Source: Kappaphycus alvarezii (Eukaryota; Rhodophyta; Florideophyceae; Gigartinales; Solieriaceae). Taken from it: a stretch of DNA of 64,000 bases. Position 1 is the stretch's first letter. Every line of letters starts with the position of its first letter. The notes below the pieces were generated by a model. The model had not been told where the DNA came from. It saw only the letters and a program-made list of their open reading frames with translations, and did no database searches. The stretch lies in NCBI GenBank assembly GCA_002205965.3, contig NADL03000459.1, positions 1,240,001 to 1,304,000 of the forward strand, written 5' to 3'. The position numbers were made by a program, and so were the translations under genes. Shown piece by piece: positions 24,901 to 36,060 of this stretch.

Positions 24901-26860
24901 GTGGGTTAGATGACGTTCGGGCCGACATATTAGCCTCGGACTGTCAGTTGTAGATGAGATAAGGCGGTGCACATGGTGGTGCGAATTCATAGAAGTGCAA
25001 TCCAAATGAATTCCGTTTAGACGGACTAAAAGAAGAATGTACCACCAAAACTCGTAACTTCATCGATGGTATGAAAAGAGGGTCCCAATCGAGATATTTT
25101 GTTTAGAAGAAGACTCTTTCATTAAATACTAGGTGATCTGCACCAATAATGACACAGATTTTTCTCGGACTATGTTTGATCCGCTGGTATGAATAGAAGC
25201 GTCCGCAGATTTCTTCCATGAGTGACTTTTGAGAGAAAACGGAAAGTAAATAAGACCATAATAGCATGTTAAATTACTTTGCTATTTTACATGTCGATGG
25301 TTGTGACCGTGCAGCACGTGCTTGGTTTCGGAGTCTTCTTTTCGAATGACGCCAGTTTGTTGTAGATCTTGGCGTGTGTTTCCTGTTGAGTAAGCATGCA
25401 CGTATAGCTGAATGTTGTTTTAAAAGAAGTATTTTAAGGCTTTGATAAGTTGAAAGATGGAATTAGAGTATTTCCATTTCAAAGATATCTTCGGTGAAAT
25501 TTTTGACCTTCAAGGGGTTGAATATAAACACATCCTTCCAAGGGTAATGCTAGAATTCTTTGTTATCCTAAGAATTACATAACCTGCAGCAGCGCCTGGG
25601 TGATTTGGCGTCAGAACTTCCTAGGAGAGAGGATGAACGAGGGGCGGATTCGGGATTGTAGCGGTCGTAAGTTTGACAATTATATGTGCAGATGTCCCCG
25701 GACTGTCAGCGAGCGGTGTAGTCTGAATGGAATAGGTTTATTTGAAATATCCAACAACTAAAAGATAGAAACCGGAATCGCAGTTGAGAATGTGAACAAG
25801 CTAAACGTCCATGAAAATACGCTTCCGGTTCATATTTGTGGAGAAAACGATACTTTGTTTGAGTTGTTACTCCGGATCCTGAATTCGGTCAATTTAGGAG
25901 AGAGTGGCGACTCCTTATAGGGCCTAAAAGTGCACGATCAGTTTGTGGGACACCGAAAAATCCTTCGTGGTAAAAAACCTAAAACGTGTATGGAAATTGC
26001 AAGAAATCACACTAAAGGTACTCTTCACTTACCGAGTCACCGCACTTCAGAATCTTATTTCTCGGCACAGCACCAGGTTTTACACATGAAACTTCGCAGA
26101 ATGCCTCTCCATTGAGTTGTCAATAGGATGCCGGGGCAAAAGAGTTTCAAAATCGAAGAAGTACACCAGAAAAGGCCCGTTAGAAAAGTCTGACTAATTT
26201 CTCGGGAAACGATTAATTCAATTCAGCTCTTCTAAAAAAGTTGCAATGAATGAATATCATTAGCACAAGCCATAATCATTGATCCCCTTTCATCATTGAT
26301 ACTCCCTCGACGTTGATCCTCCTCCATCATTGCTCCCTTTCTCCCTGTTTATCCCTCCACCACTGCAAAATCTACAGGCACTCTACAGGCATCCCATGTA
26401 AGCCATGAATCACATTCTTTTCGCTACAAAGACAATGGCATAAAAGGCATGAAATGGGTTTATAATTGCTATTTTGAGAAGATTCACGCGGGTGAATCAT
26501 ATCGCAAGGTATCGGAAGAGACCTTTGATACTCATTTCAAGTTGTAAAAGTCAATTCTACAGCTCTGGAGGTACATGTTTCCACCGGAAGTGCAAAAAAC
26601 AGGAATAGTTCGTTTTTTATCACCTCGAGGAGAAGAAATGTCGCCAAGGTACTGACGGACGAACAGGAAGAAGAGGCGGTACGACGAGCGATTGAAAGTC
26701 TCAGGAAGCAGGTTTATCTGGACTCCGAAGAATATGCGACATTGCCCGTACATACCGCGATGAGATGGAAACAGCCAGCGCGGCATCTAAACGAATTATT
26801 CAAGCCAAGTTTTCTGATTTCTGGTTTCGAGGGTTTTTGGCTCGCCATGCAGACAAATTA
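21935..26860. other. AT-rich stretch without recognisable genes
   Basis: A few ACTGTAC sites persist to 22,220. Beyond about 22.4 kb the DNA is AT-rich, frames are short and nothing resembles a known protein or transposon end. The last 300 bases may include the 5' part of the Harbinger-like element that follows. Confidence 0.45.
22186..22205. repeat. (CACAG)4 short tandem repeat
   Basis: Four consecutive CACAG units, followed within 20 bases by a CTACAGTACTGTAAG palindrome. Confidence 0.85.
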
Positions 26861-26867
26861 AGGGTTG

Positions 26868-27742
26868 CTTTCAACGTATCTCTCCTTAGGGACTACCTTT
26901 ACAAGGAGGAGTAGAAACTACTGTGATGACGTGGCGTCTTTTTTTGTGGTTCTTAGAAGGATGTCAACACCGATGCGTCTCGTGGATATGGAGGAGGAAT
27001 TTGGGATGTTTAGTTCGCGCTTAAGTGAGGTGTTTTGGGAAACAGTTTAAAGATTTACAGCAAGCTATGGAAATCTGTTAGACTTTCTCCCTGGGTTGAT
27101 GGCGCAACGTGCACCTCTGTATACAAACGCACTTAAAAATGCTGGTTGTCCGTTTGAAAGTTGCGTCGGGCTCATAGATTGCACAAAGATTCGTATGACA
27201 CGACCAGGTTGTCATGGCAGTTTTCAGCGGAGCTGCTACTCAGGCCACAAAAGAATGCAATGTTTGGTGTACCAGACAGTATCAACACCGGATGGGCTGA
27301 GTTTCTCTGCGTACGGACCCGTCGAGGAAAGGAGTCACGACCTTACGTTGCTTCGCCTATCTGGTCTGGAAGACGTACCTGCGGCTTGCAAGAACGTCAA
27401 CGGGCGACAGTTTCACATATATGGAGATCTTGTCTAAATTCTGAGGCCCTACTTGCAGAGGGCATTTCATGAAGCAGGCGCAAAACCTGCACAAAAGGCA
27501 TTTAACTCAGTCATGAGCCCCATCGTGTGGAAGTTGAGTGGAACTATAAAGATTTAAAGCAGCAGTGGTCCCGGAATGAATATGTCCGATGCTTGAAAGT
27601 GCGCCACGCACCCATCGCTCTGATATGCAGGACGTCGGTCTTGCTTCATAACATGAGAACTTGTTTATTACGAGAAGGACAGACGATTTCACATTTCCAC
27701 GTCGATCCACCCTCGCTTCAAGAGTATCTACATTCAGCGTAA
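26868..27742 (+). pseudogene. PIF/Harbinger-like transposase, copy A
   Basis: The plus strand reads as a DDE_Tnp_4-type transposase (HARBI1 class). The core starts CVGLIDCTKIRMTRPG (first catalytic Asp in LID), continues through a YSGHKR segment and VYQTVSTPDG, and has the second acidic site in RSHDLTLL and a YGD motif. The final part, VEVEWNYKDLKQQW, supplies the conserved Glu region. Such enzymes cut and paste their own DNA with the help of a second element-encoded protein. In-frame stops at 27,048 and 27,435 and a frameshift near 27,520 inactivate it. Copies B and C near 31.3 and 33.7 kb share VRPWLQ/VEWNYKD-type blocks. The second ORF of this copy faces it from the right. Confidence 0.7.
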
Positions 27743-27802
27743 AATGCCTTTTTGTTCGCATTGTTACTACTACAAAATTGCAGAATCGGCCTGTAATTCG
27801 CC

Positions 27803-27857
27803 GGAGCAAAGTCCGCTTCGCGGACCCTCGTTACGCTCGGGACGCGGACTTTGCTCC
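27803..27857. repeat. Perfect inverted repeat between convergent ORFs
   Basis: GGAGCAAAGTCCGC at 27,803-27,816 is repeated as its exact complement at 27,844-27,857 around a 27-base GC-rich loop. It lies between the end of transposase copy A and the end of the facing ORF2, whose stop falls inside it. A related GTGCGGACTTTG occurs at 30,869-30,880, also between the two facing ORFs of copy B. Confidence 0.75.
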
Positions 27858-28449
27858 TCGAGACACACCCGCGAGGATTTTACTGAAGCTTGTTGAGCAT
27901 GGCGCCCATGACCTCCAGCATATTCTCCCTCCCTCTCCGGTCTTCTCTCCTCTCCTCTTTTTCCAACTCGAACTTTCTCTCCTCGAGCTTAATGCGTTTC
28001 TCCATAACATCATGGGACTACATAAATCTGACGTCATCCAAGGACGCCCTCTCTTGATCAAAATACAGAAGTGCTTCTGAAAGCTTCAATTTCTTTTCTT
28101 CTATGTACCTCCTCCTCTTCACTGATTCCAGAAGCACTTCGTTAATCTCGGACCCCTCGTCAAACACCCTTGATTTCTTCTTAGATGGCGTCAACTTCAT
28201 CACCAGCTCCTTTTCATCAGATGATTCCCCACTTCCGCTCGATCCTTTGTGACGCTCTAGAGCTACATTCCCGATTTGTTCACCAGCCACAACTAGATTA
28301 TGCCCCGCAGAGTTCCTCTCTTCCCTTGTCCTCTTAGACGCTTCGTCACGCTCGTCCATCTCATGTATAAGATCATCGAGGAGCTGATCCTTCCGCGCTA
28401 TGTCAGCGTAGCCCCCAACACAAGCAAATGCTGTTGCAATTTCAACCAC
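27831..28449 (-). pseudogene. Harbinger-like ORF2, C-terminal part, copy A
   Basis: The minus strand encodes DQLLDDLIHEMDERDEASKR, then a serine/glutamate-rich stretch and a long charged coiled-coil-like region (RRRYIEEKKLKLSEALLYF...), with a frameshift around 28,020-28,060. The LLDDLI segment recurs in copy B (LLDDLIAEIDAWIEAT, 30.3 kb) and weakly in copy C. PIF/Harbinger elements encode a second Myb/SANT-type protein that assists transposition; this is probably the matching ORF by position and repeated association, but I cannot see a clear Myb domain. It runs towards transposase copy A. Confidence 0.5.
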
Positions 28450-28985
28450 CTTCCCTGGCCCGATGACATCCGCAACCCTTTTCGTTTCCTCCCCGATGGA
28501 GATTACCGCACTGCAGGCACCGCCTCCAATACCGGTATTTCCTTCCCTTCCATCCCCTCTGCCATGCCCAACCTGTCATCTTTGCCATCGACCCCCGACT
28601 CTCCTACACAAGCAACCGTGCCGCCCGTTTTGACGCAGCAACCAAGCGCAGATGTAACTGGAGATAACGGCGCAACTGTCATTTCCGATCGTGAGAGTAA
28701 CGATGATGACACCCTCCAAGCCCCTGAGGGTCAACCAAGTAAGTTGCGCCGTTTCAGTTCCCCGTCGAGATTCCCGACATGGTTTTCAAGTACCAATCAA
28801 AATCAAAGAAATGTCAATTACTGATCGATTCAACCTCCTCGTTGAGATGCGCCGGGCAACCAACAAGCAGAACCTCGCCACTTACGGCCTTGCTGAGGAG
28901 GGTTTCGGAAGAGCGCATCCTGAGAATGTTGGTGTCCATCTCAAAGCTGCTGTTGGTAGGGTTACTTGGTCTCGATCGTGACCTC
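28450..28985 (+). pseudogene. Possible ORF2 N-terminal part in opposite orientation
   Basis: On the plus strand a proline/serine/threonine-rich stretch (28,500-28,740) leads into SITDRFNLLVEMRRATNKQ followed by GLAEEGFGRAHPENVGVHLK. This resembles, in order, the proline-rich stretch and HLSDVFLLSYIRAVDAHN of ORF2 copy B at 29.8-30.1 kb. It therefore looks like the N-terminal half of an ORF2, but it points away from the C-terminal half at 27.8-28.4 kb. One frameshift is needed near 28,740-28,780. Similarity is modest and judged by eye. Confidence 0.35.
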
Positions 28986-28989
28986 CTCC

Positions 28990-29774
28990 CGCCAAATCCC
29001 ACGATATTTGTTTCGTAATGTCTCATGATAGCACGAAGTGTTTTTTCTGTTGTGTTCCAATCTCGTAGGAATTTGAAACGTGTTCGATTTGTTCACTCTG
29101 TGGACCAAAATGGTTACGAATTTCGTTCTGCAAAAGTTCTCTAATGAACTAAAGTTTCTTCGTAGATGCACACCTCGATATCTGCATAAACTTACTACGA
29201 CAGAGACGTTGGCTCAACTCGCAAACTACAGTACTACTTTTTGTAAATATTTAAATTTTTTACTGATTCGCGGGCCATTTCCAAAATCCTTGATTTCACG
29301 CTAGAAACAGACTGTCCCACAAACTGCTCGCTGGATGTTAGGCCCAAAATATGGCTACTCGGTTAATTTATGGACAAATATTATTATGCAGGAAACAGAA
29401 GTAACTACGGGTAATTGTATATGTACAATGAGTTAGAGCTTTCGGAGGTCGAAGTAGCGGAGTCAAAAGAGTCTTCATTATGACTAAAATAGTCCAACCT
29501 GGACTTCGAAGTATGAAGCATCGTCTTCTGGAGATAGAATTGAATCGAAGACGTTTTGAACTTCTTCAATATCTTGTCGGACTAATTTTTGAATAAAGAG
29601 TTTACGTCGTATCAAATTGAGTGGAAACGTATTCACGTCTCATAAGTATACGACTTATGCAGAAATTATGGGAGACTCGAATAGGAAACCTCGTGCAATT
29701 GAAAATCTAAACGAATACTTTTTCGTGCCGGCAAGAGCCAAAACTTTTGCACTCAGAACCAAAACACAGCACAA
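28990..29774. other. AT-rich spacer between Harbinger relics
   Basis: Short frames only; nothing recognisable. Confidence 0.4.
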
Positions 29775-30760
29775 TTGACCCCTCCCGTTCCTTTGACCTC
29801 AGCTCACGGTAACGAACTTGTGCTGAACCACCACAACATGGCGACCGTCACGGTGAGCCCCAATGTAATCTCTGCCCATATGGCGGCAACTGAAATTACC
29901 TCCCTCCCAACACATCCAACATACGGTAGCTCTCATCCCTCTGATAGCGTAGGAATCCCTGCACCCAAAGTCGTCGCATATATACCTGGACATCCAGCAC
30001 CTCTCGCTTCCCCACTCGAGTCCAATGACTCACGGCAGCCGCACTTAAGCGATGTATTCTTACTGAGCTACATTCGCGCAGTGGATGCTCACAATCTACG
30101 CTGTGGCGAACCGAATTCATGTACGAAAAGGTTCATCAACTCTTCTTCGAGTTGATACAATCAGTAGTTTTTTAACACATGCATAGGTCATCTCGTGAGA
30201 CTATTAATGAATTTTCTCGTCACTCAGTATTGCGTTGAGGTCATGAAAATCGAAGCGGCATCGTGTATAGTTGAGAAGAGGGAGGAGAAGGGATTTACTC
30301 GATGACCTGATAGCTGAAATAGATGCCTGGATCGAAGCTACTCGTGTCGATAACGACAAGAAGGAGCAATCTGAAAAGCACCAGATAGCAGCAGGAGAGT
30401 TTACTAGCAGAATGGCGCTGAAACGAAGTTCAAAATCTGAGAGAAGTCAGGAAGAAAGAAGCCCATCAATCTCAACAGGATTTGGTGGAAATCAAGCTAG
30501 GATGGTTGATTTGGGTCCAGGTGATGATGTGGCCGCTCAGCTTTTTTCTCAGGCAAAGGATAGGAAGAAGATCGAAAAAGTTTTGCCTTGGAAGAAGAGC
30601 GTATTGTTACTTAGCGTCCTAGCGCAGCACACGAAACGTTTTTAGGGAGATGCAAGAGGAAAAAACGGCCGCCTGGATCTGGAAGAGCAACGTTTCCAGC
30701 TGGAAAAAGAAGAGAAAGTTGTTCATAGAGGAGAAAAAGCTAATGGTGAGTTTTCTAGGA
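29775..30760 (+). pseudogene. Harbinger-like ORF2, copy B
   Basis: A first block (29,775-30,155) is rich in proline, serine and histidine and ends with LSDVFLLSYIRAVDAHN. After about 110 broken bases a second block (from about 30,271) gives DLLDDLIAEIDAWIEATRV, a lysine/glutamine-rich segment, an acidic stretch and then charged coiled-coil-like sequence that changes frame near 30,640. Transposase copy B lies on the opposite strand to the right, so the two ORFs converge as in copies A and C. Function is inferred only from this association. Confidence 0.5.
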
Positions 30761-31129
30761 TCTCTAGTTGCTCTGGTTGCCGCTAGCAACAGCAGTAAAT
30801 ACGATTGAGCCGGGCGCTTCAGAGGAACGGCACGCTCCAAAGCTCGCAAACTGCTCTCAGTCACTCAGTGCGGACTTTGTGCTCGCAGCGCCGCGCGCTG
30901 CTCAATCATTTTTACCGCACTAACTGGTATAACGGACCAGTTAACATTGATACGTACTCTTCAAAGCTAGGTGTGCCACACATAAAATAGTTACTTCTCT
31001 GTCCCCCTTTTGCAATGAAAATCATGAAATTCAGTAAGAGATCCGGCACGACATAGAGCAGACCGATAGTAAAGCGGTGGAATTTTTGAAGACGCCCAAT
31101 ATCATTTTCTGACCCACAACTGTTTGATG

Positions 31130-31540
31130 TCTTTATAGTTCCATTCCACTGAGGTTCGTGCCCGGTTCATTCCAGTATTTTATAGAGCCTGAGAAGGCGC
31201 AGTTAAAGCTCTGTCGAATGCGGTTTGCAGCCAAGGGCGCAGTACATATGTAGTGTCTCTGTACATATATAACTGGCTTCCATTAATAACACATGCATCT
31301 TGTAAGGTATTCTCAGTTTCTGAACGCCGCAGTAATTTCATTTCATGGAGACGACCCACTTCGGGTCCGAAGAGAGAAAATATCAAACCATCTGGGGTGG
31401 TGATGGTTTGCTACACAAGGCAATGAATTATTGTATGCCCAGAATGGATTTCTCGCTGGCTCGAGCCATCCACACCTGACCGAGAAATATTTATCTTTGT
31501 GTAGTCAATAAATCCAAGACAACTGTCGAGCTGTGCCGCT
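31130..31540 (-). pseudogene. PIF/Harbinger-like transposase, copy B
   Basis: Read from 31,540 leftwards, frames give CLGFIDYTKINISRSG, SGHTIIHCLV, TPDGLIFSLFGPEVGR, LHEMKLLRRSE, YMYRDTTYVLRPWLQ and finally VEWNYKDIKQ. The first Asp is kept in FIDYTK, but the usual second Asp (RHD) is Glu here and the third motif YGD is YRD. Stops and frameshifts split it and the N-terminal region is absent. Confidence 0.6.
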
Positions 31541-31544
31541 CGAT

Positions 31545-32860
31545 TCGTGGGATCTATGGAATTGATCAAAAAGATAGAAATTGGATCCAAACGATTCGAA
31601 AAAAGGAGGAAACATGAGCGAAGTAAAGAGTAAAACAGTTAGAACTTGAGTTTGGATTGTTTTAGGAATTATAACTTACGCCATGCGGCGTACTAGTGTT
31701 ATATAGACACTGGAATAATACTCTCCGCAAAAAGGGAGGATATTGAGTGGCGTAGCGAGAACAGGTCGAACAGAAAGGTTAATTTTAAGAAAGGGGTAAG
31801 TTACTGGTGGATGAGCCAACGCATTGAAATGTAGTGGAGTGACGGAAGAGTGGTTTCGATGATGCGATATCTTCCTTGTGATAACTTGTAACTCTTGTCG
31901 GTTGGCATGCATGTCAGGCTACTCTTGTATTAAGTACTACCGTAGTAGTTCCACTTGGAGTGTAAGATTTAATAAAGATGAGACGAGGTTTACAACGATG
32001 TTTACAGTTGCAATGCAGTAAATAGACACTGTCAGACTCCTATTTCTTAGATCTTCGAATCAATTCGTTTGCATAGTCCCCGAACGAGTAATAATACCAG
32101 GAATATATTAATGGAATACAGGAGAAGCTTTACGGATTTTCTAAAAGAACAGGTCATGGTCTGTATAGGCTTGCCAAATTGAATAGTTATGTGAAAGCGT
32201 ATTTCTGTAAAAATGAGATATCTGTGTTTTATGTGAAAAAGAAGACGTAAAGATTAAAATTATGCAAAGATATTATACACAGATAAAAAATGTTGTCGGA
32301 GAAAAACAAAACCCCAATGATCTATTTAGCAGAACGAAATGAGTCATAGAGTACTTTAGAATCTCCATAAACTGTTATCAATCAACGAGAATTGCAGTTT
32401 ATGGGACAAATTACAAAAAGTCTTTTTATAGTGAAGAATTGAAAGCTACAAGTCTTCCAATTGATCCTAAATTTGTACTAGAGGAAGAAATTGCAGAATA
32501 TTATGTGTGCACCAAATTTTGGCGCACCAAATTTTCCATAATGCATTTTTTGACAGTGTCCTTCCAAATTATGAAATGATAGTCTTCTTGCTTTTCAGTA
32601 ATCGTTTGAGAGCTCCATAAATCATATTGTAAAATTTATCAACCAGGCTAGCTGCCTAAAAGGCACCCGTACGAAGGGGTTAACATCATGGCAAAACCGA
32701 ATACTTTCCCACCTAACCCCTTTTAACCCTTTTCCCCTTTGGTATTTATCGCGCTATTCATCATGTACAAGCCACTTTGACTGCTCACCGCTTCCACTTC
32801 GCCACCGCCCGCCGCTTCTGCTATCCCATCGCCACTTCCTGCCGCTCCCATTCTGCAACT
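31545..32860. other. AT-rich spacer
   Basis: No recognisable gene. A doubled 15-mer, GCACCAAATTTTGGC then GCACCAAATTTTCC, sits near 32,509-32,535. Confidence 0.4.
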
Positions 32861-32989
32861 AATCTTCACTCCTAATCATCAACCACCCGCCACTCCTGCT
32901 CTGCCAACTCTTAGGAATTTTGCTCCGCTCCCGCCTGCCGCTGCTGCCCCGCCACCCCCTCCGCTCATTAGCAGAATGGGGACAGTTAG

Positions 32990-33575
32990 AGGGGAAACAT
33001 GCAGAGTCAGTACAAATTTTCCTACGGGCTGCGCCAAAGGAATAGTTCGTCTCGTACCAAAAGCCAACTGCGAAAAGATTAGGAGAAAGGCTCCTTCGCG
33101 TCCTCGCCGAACGGAAAGAACGAGTAAATATTGGCGAGGCCTCATTAGGAAACATGAAAGAATACGGGGAGTGTGAAATACTTCTCGACGGTATACTATT
33201 GAAAATAAAAGAAAAGGAGGAATCGGATCTTTTGCCTAGAAACAAATCGGAAGAGATGGGAAAAGACTACTCGAGGCTGGATAAGAGGAACGCGAAAGAA
33301 CTCTGAATCACCGAACACGTAGAAACACCATGCCGTCGCCTTCTCCAACCCAACAGTTGGAGTCGGATGATGAAAACATCGACATTATCAAGAAATACAT
33401 GGAGAAACAGCGCAACAACGGCACAGCACGACTGGATCTAGAGCAACGAAGAGCGGTTCCGGAGTAAAAGCGCATAGAGCGGGAGGACTGAAAGTTTGTG
33501 GAAACAATGGAGGTGACTAGGTGGAGACTTGTTCTGGACGAGAAAAGGGCGGAAGTCAAGATCTGGCGAACTCGT
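32990..33575 (+). pseudogene. Harbinger-like ORF2, copy C
   Basis: Plus-strand frames give NIGEASLGNMKEYGECEILL then a lysine/glutamate-rich segment, a stop, and further right IIKKYMEKQRNNGTARLDLE, the charged coiled-coil-like end. The order and composition follow ORF2 copies A and B, and transposase copy C converges on it from the right, overlapping by about 20 bases at 33,556-33,575. Several stops are present. Confidence 0.4.
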
Positions 33576-34010
33576 TGATTGTGAAAATCTGTTTCACATC
33601 CTTGTAATTCCACTCTACTGCCACCCGAAGCGCACTGACACGATTGCTGTAGAACCATTCCCCTTCTGTTGCGCTCACACGAGGAAATGTCGTCTGCAGC
33701 CAGGGACGATTAACGTACGCGGCATCGCCATACAGGTAGTATTGAATGCCACCGATAATGATATGTTCTTGTGGAATATCATTCCATTCACTGTGTCGAA
33801 GTAAAGTAGTGTCATGCCGAAGTCCAACTTCCGGACGGAAGAACAACAAAATCAGCCTGTCGTAAGCGTTTGGTACACTAAGCAGTGAAAATAGGTTTGC
33901 CTTGAGTATACTGAACTCTGTAGAATGCTATGTACTCAAGGCAGCGCCATGCAAATCTTGGTGCAGTCCATGACACCGATGCAACGCCCTAATGGTGCGT
34001 TCCTTTCACG
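33556..34010 (-). pseudogene. PIF/Harbinger-like transposase, copy C
   Basis: Reading leftwards from 34,010: IGVMDCTKICMALP, a decayed VYQTLTT segment, PEVGLRHDTTLLRHSE with the second Asp intact, YYLYGDAAYVNRPWLQ with the third motif intact, and VEWNYKDVKQIFTINEFAR with the Glu. The C-terminal catalytic block is the best preserved of the three copies, but the region before 33,850 is broken by stops and frame changes and the N-terminus is missing. Confidence 0.65.
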
Positions 34011-34029
34011 CAGCGCGGTTGCATACGAT

Positions 34030-35600
34030 TCAGCTCTTTGCCGTAGTACACCGGTTCTAAGAACGCTTACTATGTGCCCTTTAGTCATAAAGAAAACTTA
34101 AAGAACATCAAAATAGCTCGCCCAAGGCAGAAGAGTGTATCTCGAAAACTAGTTCTAGGCCTTTCCAGCCACAAGGGTATTACAGGCGCCTAAGGAGGAT
34201 GAAACAAGCTGTCAACGGGACCCATCTGTATCTAGACCTTTCAGTGCTTCCTGTGATCCATTACAGTAATAGTGTTATGGTAAGAATCTCGTTTTGCCGG
34301 AAGCGAAAGTCACGCAGACACTCCTCCTCGCTGTAGATGTTAAGGCTAAAAGTTGTAGAAGATATATGGAGATATCTCGTAATCACCCTTCGCAGATCGT
34401 ATTTGGTACGTTCTTAGTTCTTTAAAGTAGTAAATATTGCAAGGGGAGGCGCTCCATACAAGACTGCAGCGAAAAAGTTAGTTGTTTTCCTTTTCTTCCA
34501 GTTTTATGCGGCACCAAGGTTTTAATATGTTTGTCTCATTGAGAGGTGGGGGTAGATGACGCTGCTTTTGTCGTACTCAAAGTGCATGGACAGTGCTAGT
34601 ATCTCGTTCTCTGCATATTTTCCGAAAAAAGGAGACTGTGTAAACACAACAATTTCTAATTTTTACGATACGTAGCTCCATTTTGTGATTCGCAAGCTGC
34701 GATTTTCCCACCATATTTTGAATTGCTTAATCCCTTGTCTAAGCCAAAATCGCGTTTAAGTGACCATTACCTAGAGAGAAGGACTCATTTGATATGATTG
34801 AATTCGCTTTCCAAAAATGTTTGAACTAATTTTGTTGATGAAGTTTTAATTCTAATTTGCAGAATTTAGCAGCTGTTAACATACCCAATTTTTATTCATA
34901 TAAAATGAAATATTGGTCAATCGGATCAAAATGGCGGAAAATAATTTGATCAGTAGTAGTAAATAGTTTTTTGAGTTTTAAATAATGAAATATTTCTCTG
35001 TTCCAACCAAATTATATTTAATTTGGTCGGCGTGGATGATTTTGCTTATAATTTTCTCAGTACTGGAAGTTGAGATGACCAGATCTTTTGTCTTTTGAGA
35101 TAACATTTTTTGCAGTTGTTTTTATAAAATGTAGGGGAAATTTGTGATTGCAGAAAGATAGGGCCATTCATCAACGGAATAATTACACTGATAATTGATT
35201 GAGTGAAATTTGTTATTGTCCTGTACTGGCCTGTCCGCATTCGCGAGACGAAAACCATTGCAAACATACAAAGGGCTATCGTAGGACGTTTTGGTATAAA
35301 TAATTAATTATAACAGTATAATAGTATTAATCTTTTGTTGTTGTACTATAGCAAGGCTTCAAGTATCACTATATGTCCATTGATAAACTGAGGTAGTTTC
35401 CGACTGAAATTATAGTGCATGTTTGAACCCAAATTTTTTTTGAAGTAATCAGAAAATTATTCCAATATATTAGGCTGTTTTTGGGCATAGGTGGATTCCA
35501 TACAGTAAACAATGCCAAATATGACTCTTACTCACAATAACGCTCATGTTTCGTTGCTCTTATTTTTATTCTGTGAAAAACTAGCTTTAATACAAACAAA
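34030..35600. other. AT-rich spacer
   Basis: No gene, RNA or terminal repeat recognised. Confidence 0.4.
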
Positions 35601-35607
35601 AAGATAT

Positions 35608-36060
35608 TCAACGTCGGATCCCATATTTTGTGATGATTTTATAACTACATCTATGGACCAATATTGTATGAAGGTACTTAACTGCCAATAATTTAGGTTG
35701 GAAACTAAGCGGCAGCTGAATTCCGAAAGTTCGAAAGACAATTAACTCTGGTCCATCATCATCCTTGACAGTTATACACTTGAATCGCGTTTGGTCTGAA
35801 AGTCCGAAAATCATTGGCACGTTCTGTGATACCAAGACACTTTCATACTCAATATAGCTTTGACCTGTGATAGGAATACGAATATTGACACACAAAGTGC
35901 TGGTATAGTGAAATTATTTTGTATGTCACCACCGAAACGTAAGGTTTCCGTGGTCTTCCGAACATGAAGCAATAATTCGGGAACGTGCACTATTTTAAGA
36001 TAAGCGTACTGTTGAGGTAAACTAGTAACTGCTTAAGTTGTCGATTAGTCCATACAGAAA
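35608..36060 (-). pseudogene. Retropepsin-like relic of an LTR retroelement
   Basis: Minus-strand frames give a FRFG-like start (RFGGDIQNN, about 35,945), then CVNIRIPITGQSYIEYESVL and NVPMIFGLSDQTRFK. Before it, LPQQYAYLK recalls the QA-AY motif that precedes the FRFG block. This series is found in aspartic-protease regions of some retroelement polyproteins, in which the dI-P-lL/mlfGLd segment packs against the active site. The catalytic D-T/S-G itself is not visible, and there are stops upstream. No adjoining integrase or reverse transcriptase was seen, so the family remains uncertain. Confidence 0.4.
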
